Assembly (NCBI GenBank): GCA_013398055.1
Contig: VZRS01014563.1
Span: 1 to 64,000 of the forward strand
Reading direction: 5' to 3'
Origin: Ifrita kowaldi
Lineage: Eukaryota; Chordata; Aves; Passeriformes; Cinclosomatidae
DNA: 64,000 nucleotides
A model generated the notes under the pieces. It saw only the letters and a program-made list of their open reading frames with translations, was not told the DNA's origin and did not search any database. Below, piece by piece: positions 48,321 to 59,630 of the stretch. Within the stretch, counting starts at the first letter, position 1, and every line of letters starts with the position of its first letter. A program made the position numbers and the translations under genes.

Positions 48321-50101
48321 GGAGGACAAAGAGCTGCAATGGCAAGAGGACTTTGCCCAAAAATGAAGAAAGGGCTGAAGAAAACAAGCCTTGAATTGCA
48401 TCCAATCAAGCCCAGAAAAGAGTTGAGCTCAGCATTCATCTGCATTTGCTTCAGGTACTTTCAGGGAGCTTGTTTGCTAAAGAACAAAGAAGCCGGTGCC
48501 AAGGAATGGGAATTAGGAGTGCGAGGAAGGGCAGAGCTCCCCAGCTGTGTGAGTGATGACAGACAACTGCAATTAAAAGTGAATTTATTACAGAACTGGT
48601 GAAAGAGAGAGCCTTGATGGGTCTCTCACGAGGTGCCAAGCCAGAGCACCAGGTCAGGAGTGATGGCTGGACATCAGTGCACTGAGACCAGAGGGTGAGA
48701 AGGAGGGGAAAAGTCCAAACAAAGGGAAAAACCTTCCACAAACAACTGCTGTTGCATTTTCTGGGTGTCTAATCACCTTGTACCAATGCTGACTGGCAGC
48801 CCAGCACAGTGTGGGTGTCTGGCAAGGCTCCAGCTCCCTGCCCAGTGCCTGTCAGAGGTTCTGGTGTGAGGAGTCTCTGCACTGGTGCTCTTTGGCCATC
48901 ACAACTCTGTGGCTGCCCTGCCAGGAGGGTGAATCTCCACCTGGCTCCACTGCCCGGGTGGTTTGAGCAGGGCTGAGGGTACAGAGAGCTTGCCCAGCTC
49001 AAAGGATTACTCCCCAGAGTAATTTCTGCTTTGATTTCTTCATGCAGCATCCAAGAACAAGCCATTTTCACACAGATTAATGCAGTTTCTGGCATTAGTA
49101 ATAATGGCAGAACTTGCCAGGTGCTGTTACTGGGCTCCCCAGCACTGGGGTGGATCTAACACGATGTAGTTAATGGTCACAGGTTGTACACGTGAGTTTA
49201 ATGGCACAAAAAGCCCAAATCTTTCCTTTAGACACTGTCTTGTAACAAGGGCGTTTCTAATTATTGCAATATAAGGTTTCTGCTGTGCTTTATCTACGGG
49301 CTCTGTCACATTCTCTGTGATCCCCACATGAATTACACATCTCCCATGTTGTCCTTTTTCTTTTCAGCAATCAAGGATATGAAAGGCTGGGAATCTGTTA
49401 ATTGGGGCCCCTGTTCTCTGGAGGTTTTGCTGGTTTTGCTCAGTATGGAACATGATGCCAATTATGTTACCTTGGAGATGTAGGAAAAAAAAAATTAGCG
49501 TGTGTATTAGCTCACGATGACTTAAAACCAAAGGAAATACTTTATAGTTATATCATTATTTTATCAGAGGAGGAGGAGGGTGTTCAGCTCTTAGGCTTCT
49601 GGGGTTTTAGTGATTCCAGTGGGAACAAGGTGCATAAATCCCACCAAAGGCTATTTCCCTTGGTGGCAGCTGAGCCAGCACTGCACACTGCAATCCCAAG
49701 GCAGGTTATAATCACTGGTTTTAATTATATGACACACTTAATTACAAATGTCCAGCTATGCTGTACATTCTGAGTTTTCAGCATACCTGGCAGTAACCGA
49801 GTGGTCTAAACGCTTTTTCTTTTGTACAGCCTGTCTTGGAAAGTGCATCCAGCCACAGGACTGGTGGCAATATCCCACAGCTGGATATGCAACAGTAAAT
49901 TGGGAATGAGTCAGAGCAGAGAGATGTGCTGCCACAAGCTGCTGGGTTGTGCTGGACTGGAGTCGCTCACTGCAGCAGCCACAGGAGCAGCAGAAGGTCA
50001 GCAGGCACTGGCTGGAGGAGGAGTAGAGTCCGGCCAGAGGCGTGGAGGCTGAGCCTCCCAAAGGCTTTGCAGCAGGAGCAGTGACCCTTGCTTTGTTTCT
50101 G

Positions 50102-50109
50102 CAGGTAAG
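50102..50109 (+). promoter_or_regulatory. abutting acceptor-donor (recursive-splice-like) site
   Basis: CTTTGTTTCTGCAG is followed at once by GTAAGAAG, the layout of a ratchet point in long introns. It would need a plus-strand transcript, which is not established. Confidence 0.2.
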
Positions 50110-51116
50110 AAGGTTCTACTGAAGGCAAAGGGACTGTTCTGATTTACTCTTGCTGGAATAAAAACCATAACGGGGCTGAACTGTGCAAAGTTACCAACTA
50201 ACAGCAGTCTGCAGCCCAGAACGGGTGGGGTGAGATGAGACACAGGAAGGTTGAAAGGGCAGCATGAAACTTCCCCCAGCTAAAAACCATTCAGCATTTT
50301 CTCTCTCTGTTAATGCTTCATTGCTTATGATTTAGCTTTGTGCTGTTTCAAACCTTCCCTCAAGGTACGAGGCACAGCATCAGTTTAGGGCAATGATCTC
50401 AGCTGAGACCAAAGGAGGTGACACACGTTTGCTGTAGCTTTCAGGTAATGACCTTTTGCCCAATTACACCACAAGCTTCATGCAGGCTCTTTCATCCTCT
50501 ACTTATTATGGGCCACATGAAAAAAACCCTTTAGACTCAAAGTCTGATAAAGCACCAGCAATAGGCAGAAGCTGGAGGTGGGTCTCGGTGACAGAAAGCT
50601 GCTGGGGCTTGTATTCAAATATTTCCTTCAACTGCTGCCCTCCCTCCCCAGCTTCCTCTATTCCCACAGGTATTAAAAGGCTATTTTCAGAGATTTTCTA
50701 CATTTATGTGGCTCTGTCACTTTAGATAACTTCCTAGAAGATCTGAAAAAACAACTCAGAGGACTTGCAGAAAGCCAAGAGGCTTTAGCTTTATACTGGA
50801 ACAAGAATTCCCTGGTAAAGAGAGGTTTGTTCAGCCTGTTCTGTGTTGTTTGTGCAGTTCCTGTCCGGCTGCTCTCTCTCAGCTGAACTGATGGTGGTGG
50901 GTGGGGAGGGTGACCAGGTGAGGCAGAAAGCAAATGCAGCAAAAATGCATGAGAGCTCCTGGCCACAGCCCAGCCTGGAGACATCTGGTTTGGGTTTGGC
51001 TCAAGGCAACCTCTGTAATGGAAATGGGGCTTTAGAAGGCAAATTACTGTTGTTACCTGAACATTCAGCTGCTGCTTTCTTGTGTGATAAAGCCTTGTTT
51101 TCGTGTGGTCAAATCA

Positions 51117-51250
51117 TCCCTGGAGTGTCCAAGGCCAGCTTGGATGGGGCCCTGAGTAACCTGGTCTGGTGGAAGGTGTCCCTGATTATTAGATCATTCA
51201 AAAGATGGTTTTTAAGGTCCTTCCCAACCCAAACCACTCTCTCTGATTCT
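51117..51250 (+). mobile_element. CR1 LINE 3' fragment
   Basis: TCCCTGGAGTGTCCAAGGCC and TGGTCTGGTGGAAGGTGTCC are followed by a replaced or rearranged central stretch, then AGGTCCTTCCCAACCCAAAC and a CTCTGATTCT end. It is a diverged, 5'-truncated copy. It ends about 190 bp left of the candidate polyadenylation site at 51.44 kb. Confidence 0.85.
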
Positions 51251-51454
51251 ATTTACCTCCCTAAGCTCCCAATTCTCATTCTCAAACCACATCATGGTGA
51301 GGTGAAGGCTTCAATTTCTCTCTTTCACTAAGAACACCCTGGGGTTTCTGATATTTAACACAGGTTATTCCATTCCTTTGCCAGTCTGGAGGTCATTTCA
51401 TGGCCCTCTGTTCCTGCAGCGAGGTCTACATCCAGACAGAAGGTAAAAGCCCAT

Positions 51455-51470
51455 ACATCCTTTATTTGAG
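51455..51470 (-). terminator. candidate polyadenylation signal, minus strand
   Basis: The minus strand reads AATAAAGGATGTATGGG with a TTCTGTCTGG-type T/GT-rich stretch about 25 bases further on. That is the usual order of hexamer, cleavage zone and downstream element. It would end the 51.4-56.9 kb candidate exon. Confidence 0.35.
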
Positions 51471-52330
51471 CATTTCACAAATAAATTACAAGTTTCTTTG
51501 CAACCACGTCATAAATCAAAACGTTTATTTACACCTCAGAAACAGCAAGCGATTCAGCAACTAGGGCCCAAAGGAATGATTAACTGGAAAAGTAGCTGAA
51601 TTAAGCATCTTGAAAATCAAACAAAATATTTTCCTCCTTGCTTGGACTATTAAAAAAGAAAAAATAATCATTTAAAAAAAAAATCTTGATGATAACTCAA
51701 AGGGACAGAGATTGTTGTGGGGTAGATGTGGTTTTACAGGAGGGTTCTGGCTGAAATGGCTGTAACAACACAACTCGTTTGTGCTGAGTTCCCCATCACA
51801 GTCCCCCCGACACGGATTTATTCCCCAGTCCCAGGCAGGGGGTGTGTGCACAGCCAAACACCCAGCCTGGCTCTAGACTACATTCATTTCACCCCAAATT
51901 ACAGAGTACAGTCACTTGCTGATGCAGAGGAGGAGTGTTAATGTTCAAGGCTGGATGAAACTTTCCCAAGAAGCTGTCCCAGTGAAAGCTCAGGAATGAG
52001 GAATTCTGGCTCTAAACCCTTCCCTTTCCACTACTGGTGACCTGCTGATCCACAGACAACAAAAAATGAGTCAGTAAATAATGATGCATATCTTCAAATG
52101 ATAGAACTGTGGTACGAGGGGACAGCTCAAGGTACCAGAAATACAACAGGAGAGTTGGGATAAGCCTGGGGTGTAGAGTGTGGGTTTTTTGCCGTTTTTA
52201 ATTTGCTTTAAATCAGACTGGTTCAGAACATGTAGCCCATGCTGTCCCTTATCTCACGAATTCATCCCTAACTGAGGGAATTTAACTGCTTATTCCAAGT
52301 CCCCGTGTTGTACCAGTCTCCTTCCACCTG

Positions 52331-52392
52331 CATATATATTATATATATATTTATATGTGTATATCTCTATATATCTACATATATACACACAT
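52331..52392. repeat. TA-rich microsatellite
   Basis: TATATA with TGTG, CTCTA and ACACAC interruptions. Confidence 0.85.
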
Positions 52393-53994
52393 AGCAGTTG
52401 TGCAACTAGAAACTTTCCACTGAGAGTGGGGGAGTGCATCCATTCCACTGGGACAAACCCAAACCAGCTCGTGTGCCCTGGTGTGAGGCCAGAGGACGGG
52501 GCAGCCAGTGGGTTATGTGCTTTATGTAGGAAAGACTCAGCTATATCTGCTTTAAATAGAATGGTTATAATGATGATTACTAATGAACACCGTGTTACTT
52601 CTAAAGATTATAGAGCACAGAGTTAACGGAAAGAAAATAATTGCTGTTTTATTTTTCTTGTGGTTAGCATTGGACTGGATCTCTCAGGCCACAGAGTTTC
52701 TAGAGATGCAATAAAGGCAAGACAGGAGCAGAGTTTTGCTTTAGACTTGGTGTTCTCAAGCGAATGTGACTTTAATATAATTTTTTTTTTTAATTAAATA
52801 AGACATTTTTAAACCTATTCTGAAAGTAACTCAGCCTTTAGACCAAGTGAGGTAAAATTATTTCTGTACAGAATTCTGCTACGAGTGAATTAGTGACATT
52901 TGAGAAGAAAATTGGCAGCTTTTCTCTGCATGTCAGACAAGAGGCCTTTGCAAATGAAAGACAAAAGTTGTCGGTATAATATATGTCTTTTTGTAGTGAT
53001 AAGGCATTTCAGATAGAGCCCTACAAACTGCTTGTAAGTCCATAATTTAAGGTTTGTATTATAGTGATCCAAAAAATGACTATGTAAGAGAACAGGACAA
53101 ATTATTTGGCCCCAGCCATTTCAAATAAAGGTTAAACCAAATTATTCTGGGAGCCTTAGAGACACGTTCAGATGGTCAGTGAGGGGCACAAGTCACCTGT
53201 GGGTGGCTCAGGTTCTCTGGATGTCCCAAAGCCCAGACTTCTGATAATGTGTAAGCACTCAGCAATCCTGTGACATATCTTGCAGCTTTGCTGTTCACAG
53301 CAAAAAGCAATATGTGGGGAGGTTTAGATGAAAAATTTCATCTAAATATGATTAACTGAATCTCAGTTCTCGTGATGGAGTTGCTGTTTGACTTACGGCA
53401 GTGTACACACGATGAGAACGGGGCTCAGGGAGTTACCAGTGTTCCACTCTTACCTAATTCTCCTCCACCCCCAGCAGGAAATTCAGCTCGTTTCCCTTTG
53501 CTTTACTCTTCAGACCTACAGCTACTGAACAAAATGGACATTAATAAATGCACACAGGCATATTGGAAAAGCACACACAAGGAGCACAGACCAGGGTTCA
53601 GTTAGCAACACCAAAAATGAGACCTTTTTCTTGCTAATAAACCCCTCTCACTGATTGTTATTCCCAATTTTCGTTTCAACAGCAGATAGTCTTTTCAAGG
53701 GAAATGGTTTTTACCAACAAAAAGGTTTTGTGCATGTTACAAAATCAACAAATTCACTGCCTTTCCAACTCTAGACAGCATTTACAGATCTACAAACACA
53801 GACTGAAATAAATGTTGGTGGGACTAAAACAGCTGGGTAAGAATAAGGGATATGTTATAAAAACAGCAAGCTTGGCTGAACAAACGTTAAAAATAATCAA
53901 CTATTAGGAAATAATACAACCAGTTTTGTAAGTTTTCTGCTTTTTCATGATATTGTAGAAAAATGGATAAACCACTGTTGTTCCTTTGTTTCAG

Positions 53995-54041
53995 GAGATG
54001 GGCATCGGTTTGGTGAGCCAGAGATGACACCCTTTATTCAG
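53995..54041 (+). other. weak candidate exon, plus strand (47 bp)
   Basis: The acceptor TTCCTTTGTTTCAG and the donor CAG followed by GTAGGA enclose 47 bp. One frame is open (DGHRFGEPEMTPFIQ). It lies inside the candidate minus-strand 3' UTR, so the two models conflict. Chance is the simplest reading. Confidence 0.12.
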
Positions 54042-54789
54042 GTAGGAAAACTCAGGTTCTGTTGTGGCTCCTCGCTTGTGTCACGCTCTGAACATGCCAC
54101 AGTCTGTGTTAAATGGGGAGAAACATTAACATGGAAGCTTCATCTTCTCTTGGCATGCTCGGCTAGGACAGGGATTGGCTCCCTGTGGAGCCTGGGGCAC
54201 TTGGGAAAGGCTGGGAGGCTTTAATGTGGGAGCAGAAATAAAGGGAAAATGGGAATGGAGGCTTGGGTGCACCTCAGGTCAGAGCTTCAGCCAGACTCTG
54301 ACCTCTCTGCACATGAAAAAGCTGCAGTGGATCCAAGAAGAAAGGTCTTCTCCTTGGGCACAGGGTGGTAGGAAGGGTCTTCCCATTGTTGGTGTAGCTC
54401 CAGGCAGAAGAGTTTTTTATTTGTTCCTTATTTTGGATGCCCTTGGAGTGATTCACCAAATGCTCTGTGAGCCTTGGTTTAAAGCAGGGAAGGGCAGATT
54501 TCTCTGGGACTCGATAGCAATGACTCTAAAGTCAAGGGGAGGTCTTTCCAGCGGTGTGTTTTGCTGGGTGGAGACAGGAAAAAAGCGAGTAGAAAAGAGT
54601 ATTTGTGGGGGAGGGTAATATAATTTCTTTTATTCAAGAGAGAGGTTTCGTAGCTCCAAGCACAGGGTGCAGAAAGTCTTTGGGTGCATTCATTGAACAT
54701 ACATGTTGGAATTCCAGAGGTGCCATACAGTGGTTGAATTGTTGAATTGAATTTTGGAAAAAAATTGCTTGAAAATTGCTTGAAAATAA

Positions 54790-54813
54790 CATATACATAT
54801 ATATATATATATT
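54790..54813. repeat. (TA)n microsatellite
   Basis: A short TA tract. The minus-strand 177-codon open frame crosses it and gains a YIYIYVYV run. Confidence 0.85.
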
Positions 54814-55867
54814 TAAAAAATACGTGATTGTTGATGGCAAAGCAGCAGCACGTGGTCATTACACGGCATGGGCAGGGAGAGAGAACGAGAAGCGTGCCCA
54901 TGTTAATGTTTGGGATCAGGCACTTCCCTGCTGGGATGCCTGGAGCTGCCAAAGCCACTCCTGGTGTCCTTGACCAGCTCTCACTGACCCTGAAGTGCCA
55001 CTTTGGTGACACAGAGCAAGAGGCTCCTGCAGGGACCAGGGGGAGATTTTACTTGGTCAGGACTGCAGGAGTTAAGCTGGAAGAGAAAAACTGGTCTGAA
55101 GGCAGCTCATATCTTATCAAGAAATCTACAACATTAGGAAAGCTCACAACACAAACTCATTTTTCCTCTGTCACTGTTGTTATTACTCCTTTTGATTAAA
55201 AAAAAAAAAAGAGGAACAAAGAAAAAAAAACTTGTTTCATATTTGGTACAATACAGGAAGTCAGAGAAAAAGCTATTGTACAGCAAATTTTAACCACCAA
55301 CACACATTTAATACCTAGTGTAGCATTATGGGAAACTAAATGCATGTCTGGACTTTTTTTAACGTTTCCAAAAGTCTTTACTATCGAAACATAGACGTGG
55401 TGTGGAAGATATGCTCATAATCTCACGGTAGTAAGGATGCCATAGAGTATGACCAATAAGTACTGTAAAAATGCTAACTAAGGAATGCAGCTGCAAAGTT
55501 CTATTGCATAAGGAAGCTTTCTTGTTTAAACTTTAAATAAGCAAGTTTATTAAAATATTCTAAGACACTTACCTTACCCTAGTTACTGGCAAGCTCTAAT
55601 AAAAGCCACAGTCTGTCACTAGTATACTTTTTGTGTTAATTTTATAAAAATTTGGTGTGAGCTTTGATGGATCATTTACAGTTTATTAACAAGATGATCA
55701 TCTTCATACAGTTAGAAGGATTTTTTTTTTTTGACTTTACATGCTCACAGAATAAAAAAGGATCCATATTCATAGAGAACAAACACCCTTTTTTCCCATG
55801 TCTGCAAACGAGTGTGGTAAGTTTACACACACAAAGAAATGCTCTTGTTACTCTTAACTGGAAACCG

Positions 55868-55898
55868 TGTGTACGTGTGTATGTATGTATATATATAC
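55868..55898. repeat. GT/ATGT/TA microsatellite
   Basis: GTGTGTACGTGTGT passes into ATGTATGT and then TATATA. Confidence 0.8.
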
Positions 55899-56435
55899 CC
55901 AAAACTATGGATTCGTGTGTTTGTGAGGGTATTTATAGAACAGGGCACCTGTGCTCCTCCTGGCACAGAGGCTGAGAGAGAGACCAGTGCTCTGGCAAAC
56001 ACTGAGCTTTGCTGTTTGACTCAGCTTCTCACCTGCAGAGCTGGCTGACATTTCGTCACCTGCCCCAGCAAACGTTTCACCCCTTTAGCCCCTCAAATCA
56101 GGCTGAGCTGCACACAGGTCACAGCTGGCTGCTCCTCCTGCATCCTCAACTCCCTCTGGGGCTCAAGAGCAGTTCAGATCAGGAACAAGCCCCGGGGACC
56201 TGCATTTCATGTTTGCTGAACCTGAGGTACGAGAAGGGCCACGTCGGTGCCCTGGTTGGGGTGGGATGGCCACGGGCCCGCTCCTCCTGGCCACGCTCTA
56301 AACAGCAAACACAGCAGGTTTAGCCATGGTGGAACAGCTGCAATTCATCTGTGGGTGTGTTATTCTGCTCCCTCCCTTCGCAAGCTCCAGATGAACATTT
56401 TATAAAAGCTAAACCTGTGGTATAACTCTTCTCTC

Positions 56436-56476
56436 TATATAAATATATATATATACATACACTCATACATATACAA
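56436..56476. repeat. TA/CATA microsatellite
   Basis: TATATA passing into CATACACTCATACATA. Confidence 0.8.
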
Positions 56477-56620
56477 ATACTAACCCACAGACAAAATATT
56501 TTCTGAACAGTTGAATAGCAACAAGTCAACAGATAGAAAAAAATGGAGTCAATCTGGTTTTTGTTTTTTGTTTTTTTTTTTTTCTGCTCCCCCAAGGTCG
56601 GGTTTGGATGTCATGGTCTT

Positions 56621-56884
56621 TTAACATTCAGAGAAAATTTTGAGTAAACCTTGTGTCCTGCAGGAGGAATCCATGGGTAAAGGGAGGAGGGGTGGAGGCT
56701 GTCGAACACCAAGGTACAGTCGGACAGATTGAGTGAGGTTGCAAACTAAACTGGAGCAACTGAGGCCGAGGAGTGAAGAACAGTAATTGTAAACTGCAAT
56801 CTTCAGATCTGACGGTTTTTCTCTTCTTCTCGTTGCCATGGCAACTCGGTAGGACAGCTTCAAATGGCAGGAATCCTTACAGAC
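56621..56884 (-). CDS. candidate C-terminal coding segment, 87 codons, unknown product
   Basis: The frame starts at the acceptor (56884), since the acceptor's own TAG is an in-frame stop just upstream, and ends with TAA at 56621. The peptide has a basic stretch (AMATRRREKPSDLK), then Cys- and Ser-rich residues and a proline run (PPPLLPLP). No domain or transmembrane signature is convincing. The X-box palindrome at 56832-56845 falls in it, so this DNA may be regulatory and the frame accidental. There is no strong internal donor, so if exonic it would be terminal. Confidence 0.18.
   Translation of the reverse strand, partial: VCKDSCHLKLSYRVAMATRRREKPSDLKIAVYNYCSSLLGLSCSSLVCNLTQSVRLYLGVRQPPPLLPLPMDSSCRTQGLLKIFSEC
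56832..56845. promoter_or_regulatory. perfect RFX X-box palindrome
   Basis: GTTGCCATGGCAAC is a perfect 14-bp inverted repeat. It fits the RFX-family X-box consensus (GTNRCC, short spacer, RGYAAC) on both half-sites. RFX factors bind such sites in promoters and enhancers, notably of ciliary genes. No CpG-rich promoter surrounds it. Occupancy is not shown by sequence alone. Confidence 0.5.
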
Positions 56885-58689
56885 CTAAAGGACGGGAGAT
56901 GGGGTGAGTATTGCTATGCAAATCACAGGATCTTTTAACTGTTCGGATTTCTTTTTCCCCCAGTCAAGTAGCTGCTTGAGTGCACGTACACTGCCAGCAG
57001 TTAAACATCAATTGTCTGGGTCCGGAAACAATTGTTTGTGAATTTCAGAAATCCAAGAGGAAACCCCAAAATGTCATGTGGGGCAGTCAGAGACCTTTGT
57101 GGTGTAATTCTGGAAGATGTGCTGTGGAAATACGAGGATAAATCCTGAGCCAGGACCTGATCCCCTCCCTCGGACGCCTCCATCAGTTACATTTGTGCAG
57201 GAGAGCAAGGAAATGCCAGTCCCTCCCTCCCCGCACACCCGGACAAGCAAAGAGCAAACAAACAATATCTTTTGAAAAATACCACTCTGATAGTGCCTTA
57301 CAGTTTGTGAATGTAGCAGGGGATAAAAGGCCTGATGTATCATCTCAATATTGTCAGAGAAATATGAGACTGATGTGGGTTTTTTCTTAAATAAAGTGAA
57401 GGTGGCACAACTTGAATTCTGTTTTAGTTGGGCACTCCGATAATACCAAGGCAGTAAAGAAGTTCAGAAAGGAGAGTTTAGGAGCAAGTCTAACATCAGC
57501 TGTAGCTCACACTCAGCCTATAAAAACAGAGGGAAGACACATCAGAACTCACTCAGCAAAAGTTTGTCTAACATTTATTGCATCTGTGCACTTAAATATT
57601 GTAATATCGCAATATCGATAATTTTGTCACAACCACAGAAATGTAATGGTCAATGTTAGATGCTGGTTTGGGCCCTCTAAAAATTTTTAATTATCTGTTT
57701 GCCTTTTGGGGCAAATCAAATTTAATGTAATTATTGATAAGGCTGTTTGACTTTATCTGTTTCTTTCTTGTTGTCATTTGAATTGATGTTAATATTGAAT
57801 TCTGCAGCAATGCAGGCACCTGGATGGCAGCACCTGCCTGGCCCCTTCCCTGCAGCACCTCACTTCTGGTAAACAAAGGTAAATAAAACAAATTAAGTGT
57901 TAAGAAATCCACAGAGGGGCTGATGGCTGGGGCTCACTGAAGGGAGAAATTTAACTGAGATTTCCAAATCTGGAATTGCTTGGCATGTGGATTTTTAGCA
58001 TGCTGCTAAAAGAAAAGGTCTGGCCACAAAATCAGGGTCCAGACTCGCGTATAGGAGATTTATGGTCATGACTGCCAAAGTCTGGATATAGCTGGATTAG
58101 GGATTCCAGCTAGAACTAAATTCTCATAAACAATCTGATCTCCTGGGCAGTGAAAAGACAGAATTTGAGGCTCTGATCTCACGGACCACCTGAAAAATAG
58201 CATTTCCAGATCCCAATGAAGCTCAGTGTCATTGAAGGGCATTTGTTTCATCCTGGCTCAAAGGAACTAACACTGGCTGTGGGATTGACGAAGCTGCTCT
58301 GAATCCTGAGGAGATCCTTGGAGGTCTCCCTGCTAAGGACAGGCACTTGCACATGATGAATGAACAGCAGCTGTGGCGCTGAGTTTCTGTACAATCCACA
58401 GGCTGAAACGTCACCAGAGAAATCTGTCAGCTCAAAATTTATAAATACCTCACCAACTGGAGCAGCCAGTGAACTGCTTCACCAACAGCCTGTAAATAAA
58501 GGGCAGGGTTTGGTGATTTATGTGCACACCTGAAGAAAAGCTTGTATATTTTACATTATATTGACAGACATAATGAATGGTACTGCCTTTCACACACGTT
58601 GCCTTTCTCGAGTAAATGATGTACAAAAACTAGTCAGTTCAGCTTTAATTATGAATCTTTTCCCTTTGCTATTTTTTGTCTGTTGAAGG
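56885..58689. other. unique non-coding DNA
   Basis: Right of the candidate acceptor at 56884 it would be intron on the minus strand. 57595-57750 is AT-rich with paired AATATCG motifs. No exon recognised. Confidence 0.4.
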
Positions 58690-59630
58690 CCAGTTCCTCT
58701 CTTACAATAAGCTCTTGATCCTCCCTGTTACCCCACCTGCCTCTGCAAGCACTGCCTCATTCCTTACTCTTTCACCTACAACCCCTGCCTAGATTTTCTT
58801 CCACTGAAATTGCTTCTCAACTTCATCCTTTTTGACCAATCAGCTGCCTTTGATCCATTTCCTCACATGCCTGAAAATCTGATGTTCCCTTGGCTGCTGG
58901 GACAGTCGCCTCCTATCATTTTACTATGATTTCTCTAATCCCCTCCCCAGCCTGTCCTTCTGTCTCGTTCCTCCAGTCCAGTTTTTTTTAGGAAACCTTT
59001 TTTCCCCCCACTTTGGTTTCTTCCCCTTCCCAATGACACCATCCATTCCTGCTCAGCAATCACACCAGTGCTGGCAGTTCAGAGACTTTACTCTCTTTTC
59101 CCACTTTTCCATTTAGTCTAAAATGTCAGCCTCTGGCTCTGATACCTTTTGGATGTTTAGCTGACAGCTCTGCACAGCTACAACTCTGCTCTTAAATCTT
59201 CCCCCTAAAGCACTCCCTTCTAAGTCCTTCCTTTGATTGCTCAGGACAACACCATCATCCTGCCTCTTGTTCAAGCCTGAAAGCACAAACAAACCAGAGG
59301 AGGCTTTTGTCATGGAATCTCCTTTCGGGGTCTGTATATTTAGGCTATGTCAATCTAGAGGATTCTCTCTCACACGTTGTCCCAAAGGGCTTTTATAGCC
59401 ATTCAAACAGCTATATCTCCTACCCAGGCTCTCACTTAGGTTTGCAGCATCTCTTCTGAGCCCTTGACAAATTGAAGCTGCTGTGTGCTCATCTCCTGCC
59501 AGCCTTGTGCTGTACAGAGCATTTTCCTGCTCTGCCACTTTGACAAAACCTCTGTGGCTCCTTCTCTGCCTCTTTCTCCCTGCACATTCCTGGATTATCC
59601 CTGCATGACCTGTTTTTCCTCTCATTCACA
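58690..59630 (+). mobile_element. ancient L2-like LINE remnant with decayed reverse transcriptase
   Basis: A C/T-rich block with the codon texture of L2 elements. Positions 58825-58866 translate as ILFDQSAAFDPFPH, which matches the conserved reverse-transcriptase segment (xLDLSAAFDTVxH type) that includes a catalytic-region Asp. Further on, 59148-59280 lines up by eye with the L2 stretch around TTTTGGATGT, CTTAAATCTTCCCCC and ACACCATCATCCTGCC. Stops and frameshifts are frequent, so the element is long dead. It could belong to a sister group of L2 within the CR1/L2 clade. The edges are approximate. Confidence 0.65.

Larger units (their letters stand above)
31838..51116. other. unique DNA, possible minus-strand intron or intergenic
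   Basis: If the 31.8-kb exon is real, this would be its upstream intron or introns on the minus strand. Otherwise intergenic. The weak exon candidates and regulatory blocks are listed separately. 48780-49000 is GC-richer but has few CpGs and no gene. Confidence 0.4.
51440..56884 (-). other. candidate long 3'-terminal exon (mostly 3' UTR), minus strand
   Basis: At the right end the minus strand reads CCATCTCCCGTCCTTTAG and then exon. In one phase the frame opens directly after the acceptor and runs 87 codons to a stop at 56621. In another phase the peptide would end after seven residues (SVRIPAI). At the left end a minus-strand AATAAA (plus 51461-51466) is followed by a T/GT-rich stretch, a good polyadenylation layout; another AATAAA lies at 51524-51529. 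The middle is unique, A-rich on the plus strand (T-rich in the sense of the model), with TA microsatellites and no recognised transposon. The gene is not recognised. It could instead be ordinary intergenic DNA. Confidence 0.3.

Noticed and set aside
50843..51331. 162-codon open frame on the plus strand
   Set aside because: Its second half is the CR1 3' fragment at 51117-51250; the rest has no family resemblance.
54479..55012. 177-codon open frame on the minus strand, the longest in the window
   Set aside because: It crosses a TA microsatellite giving YIYIYVYV, has no domain or plausible composition, and fits chance for a window of this size.
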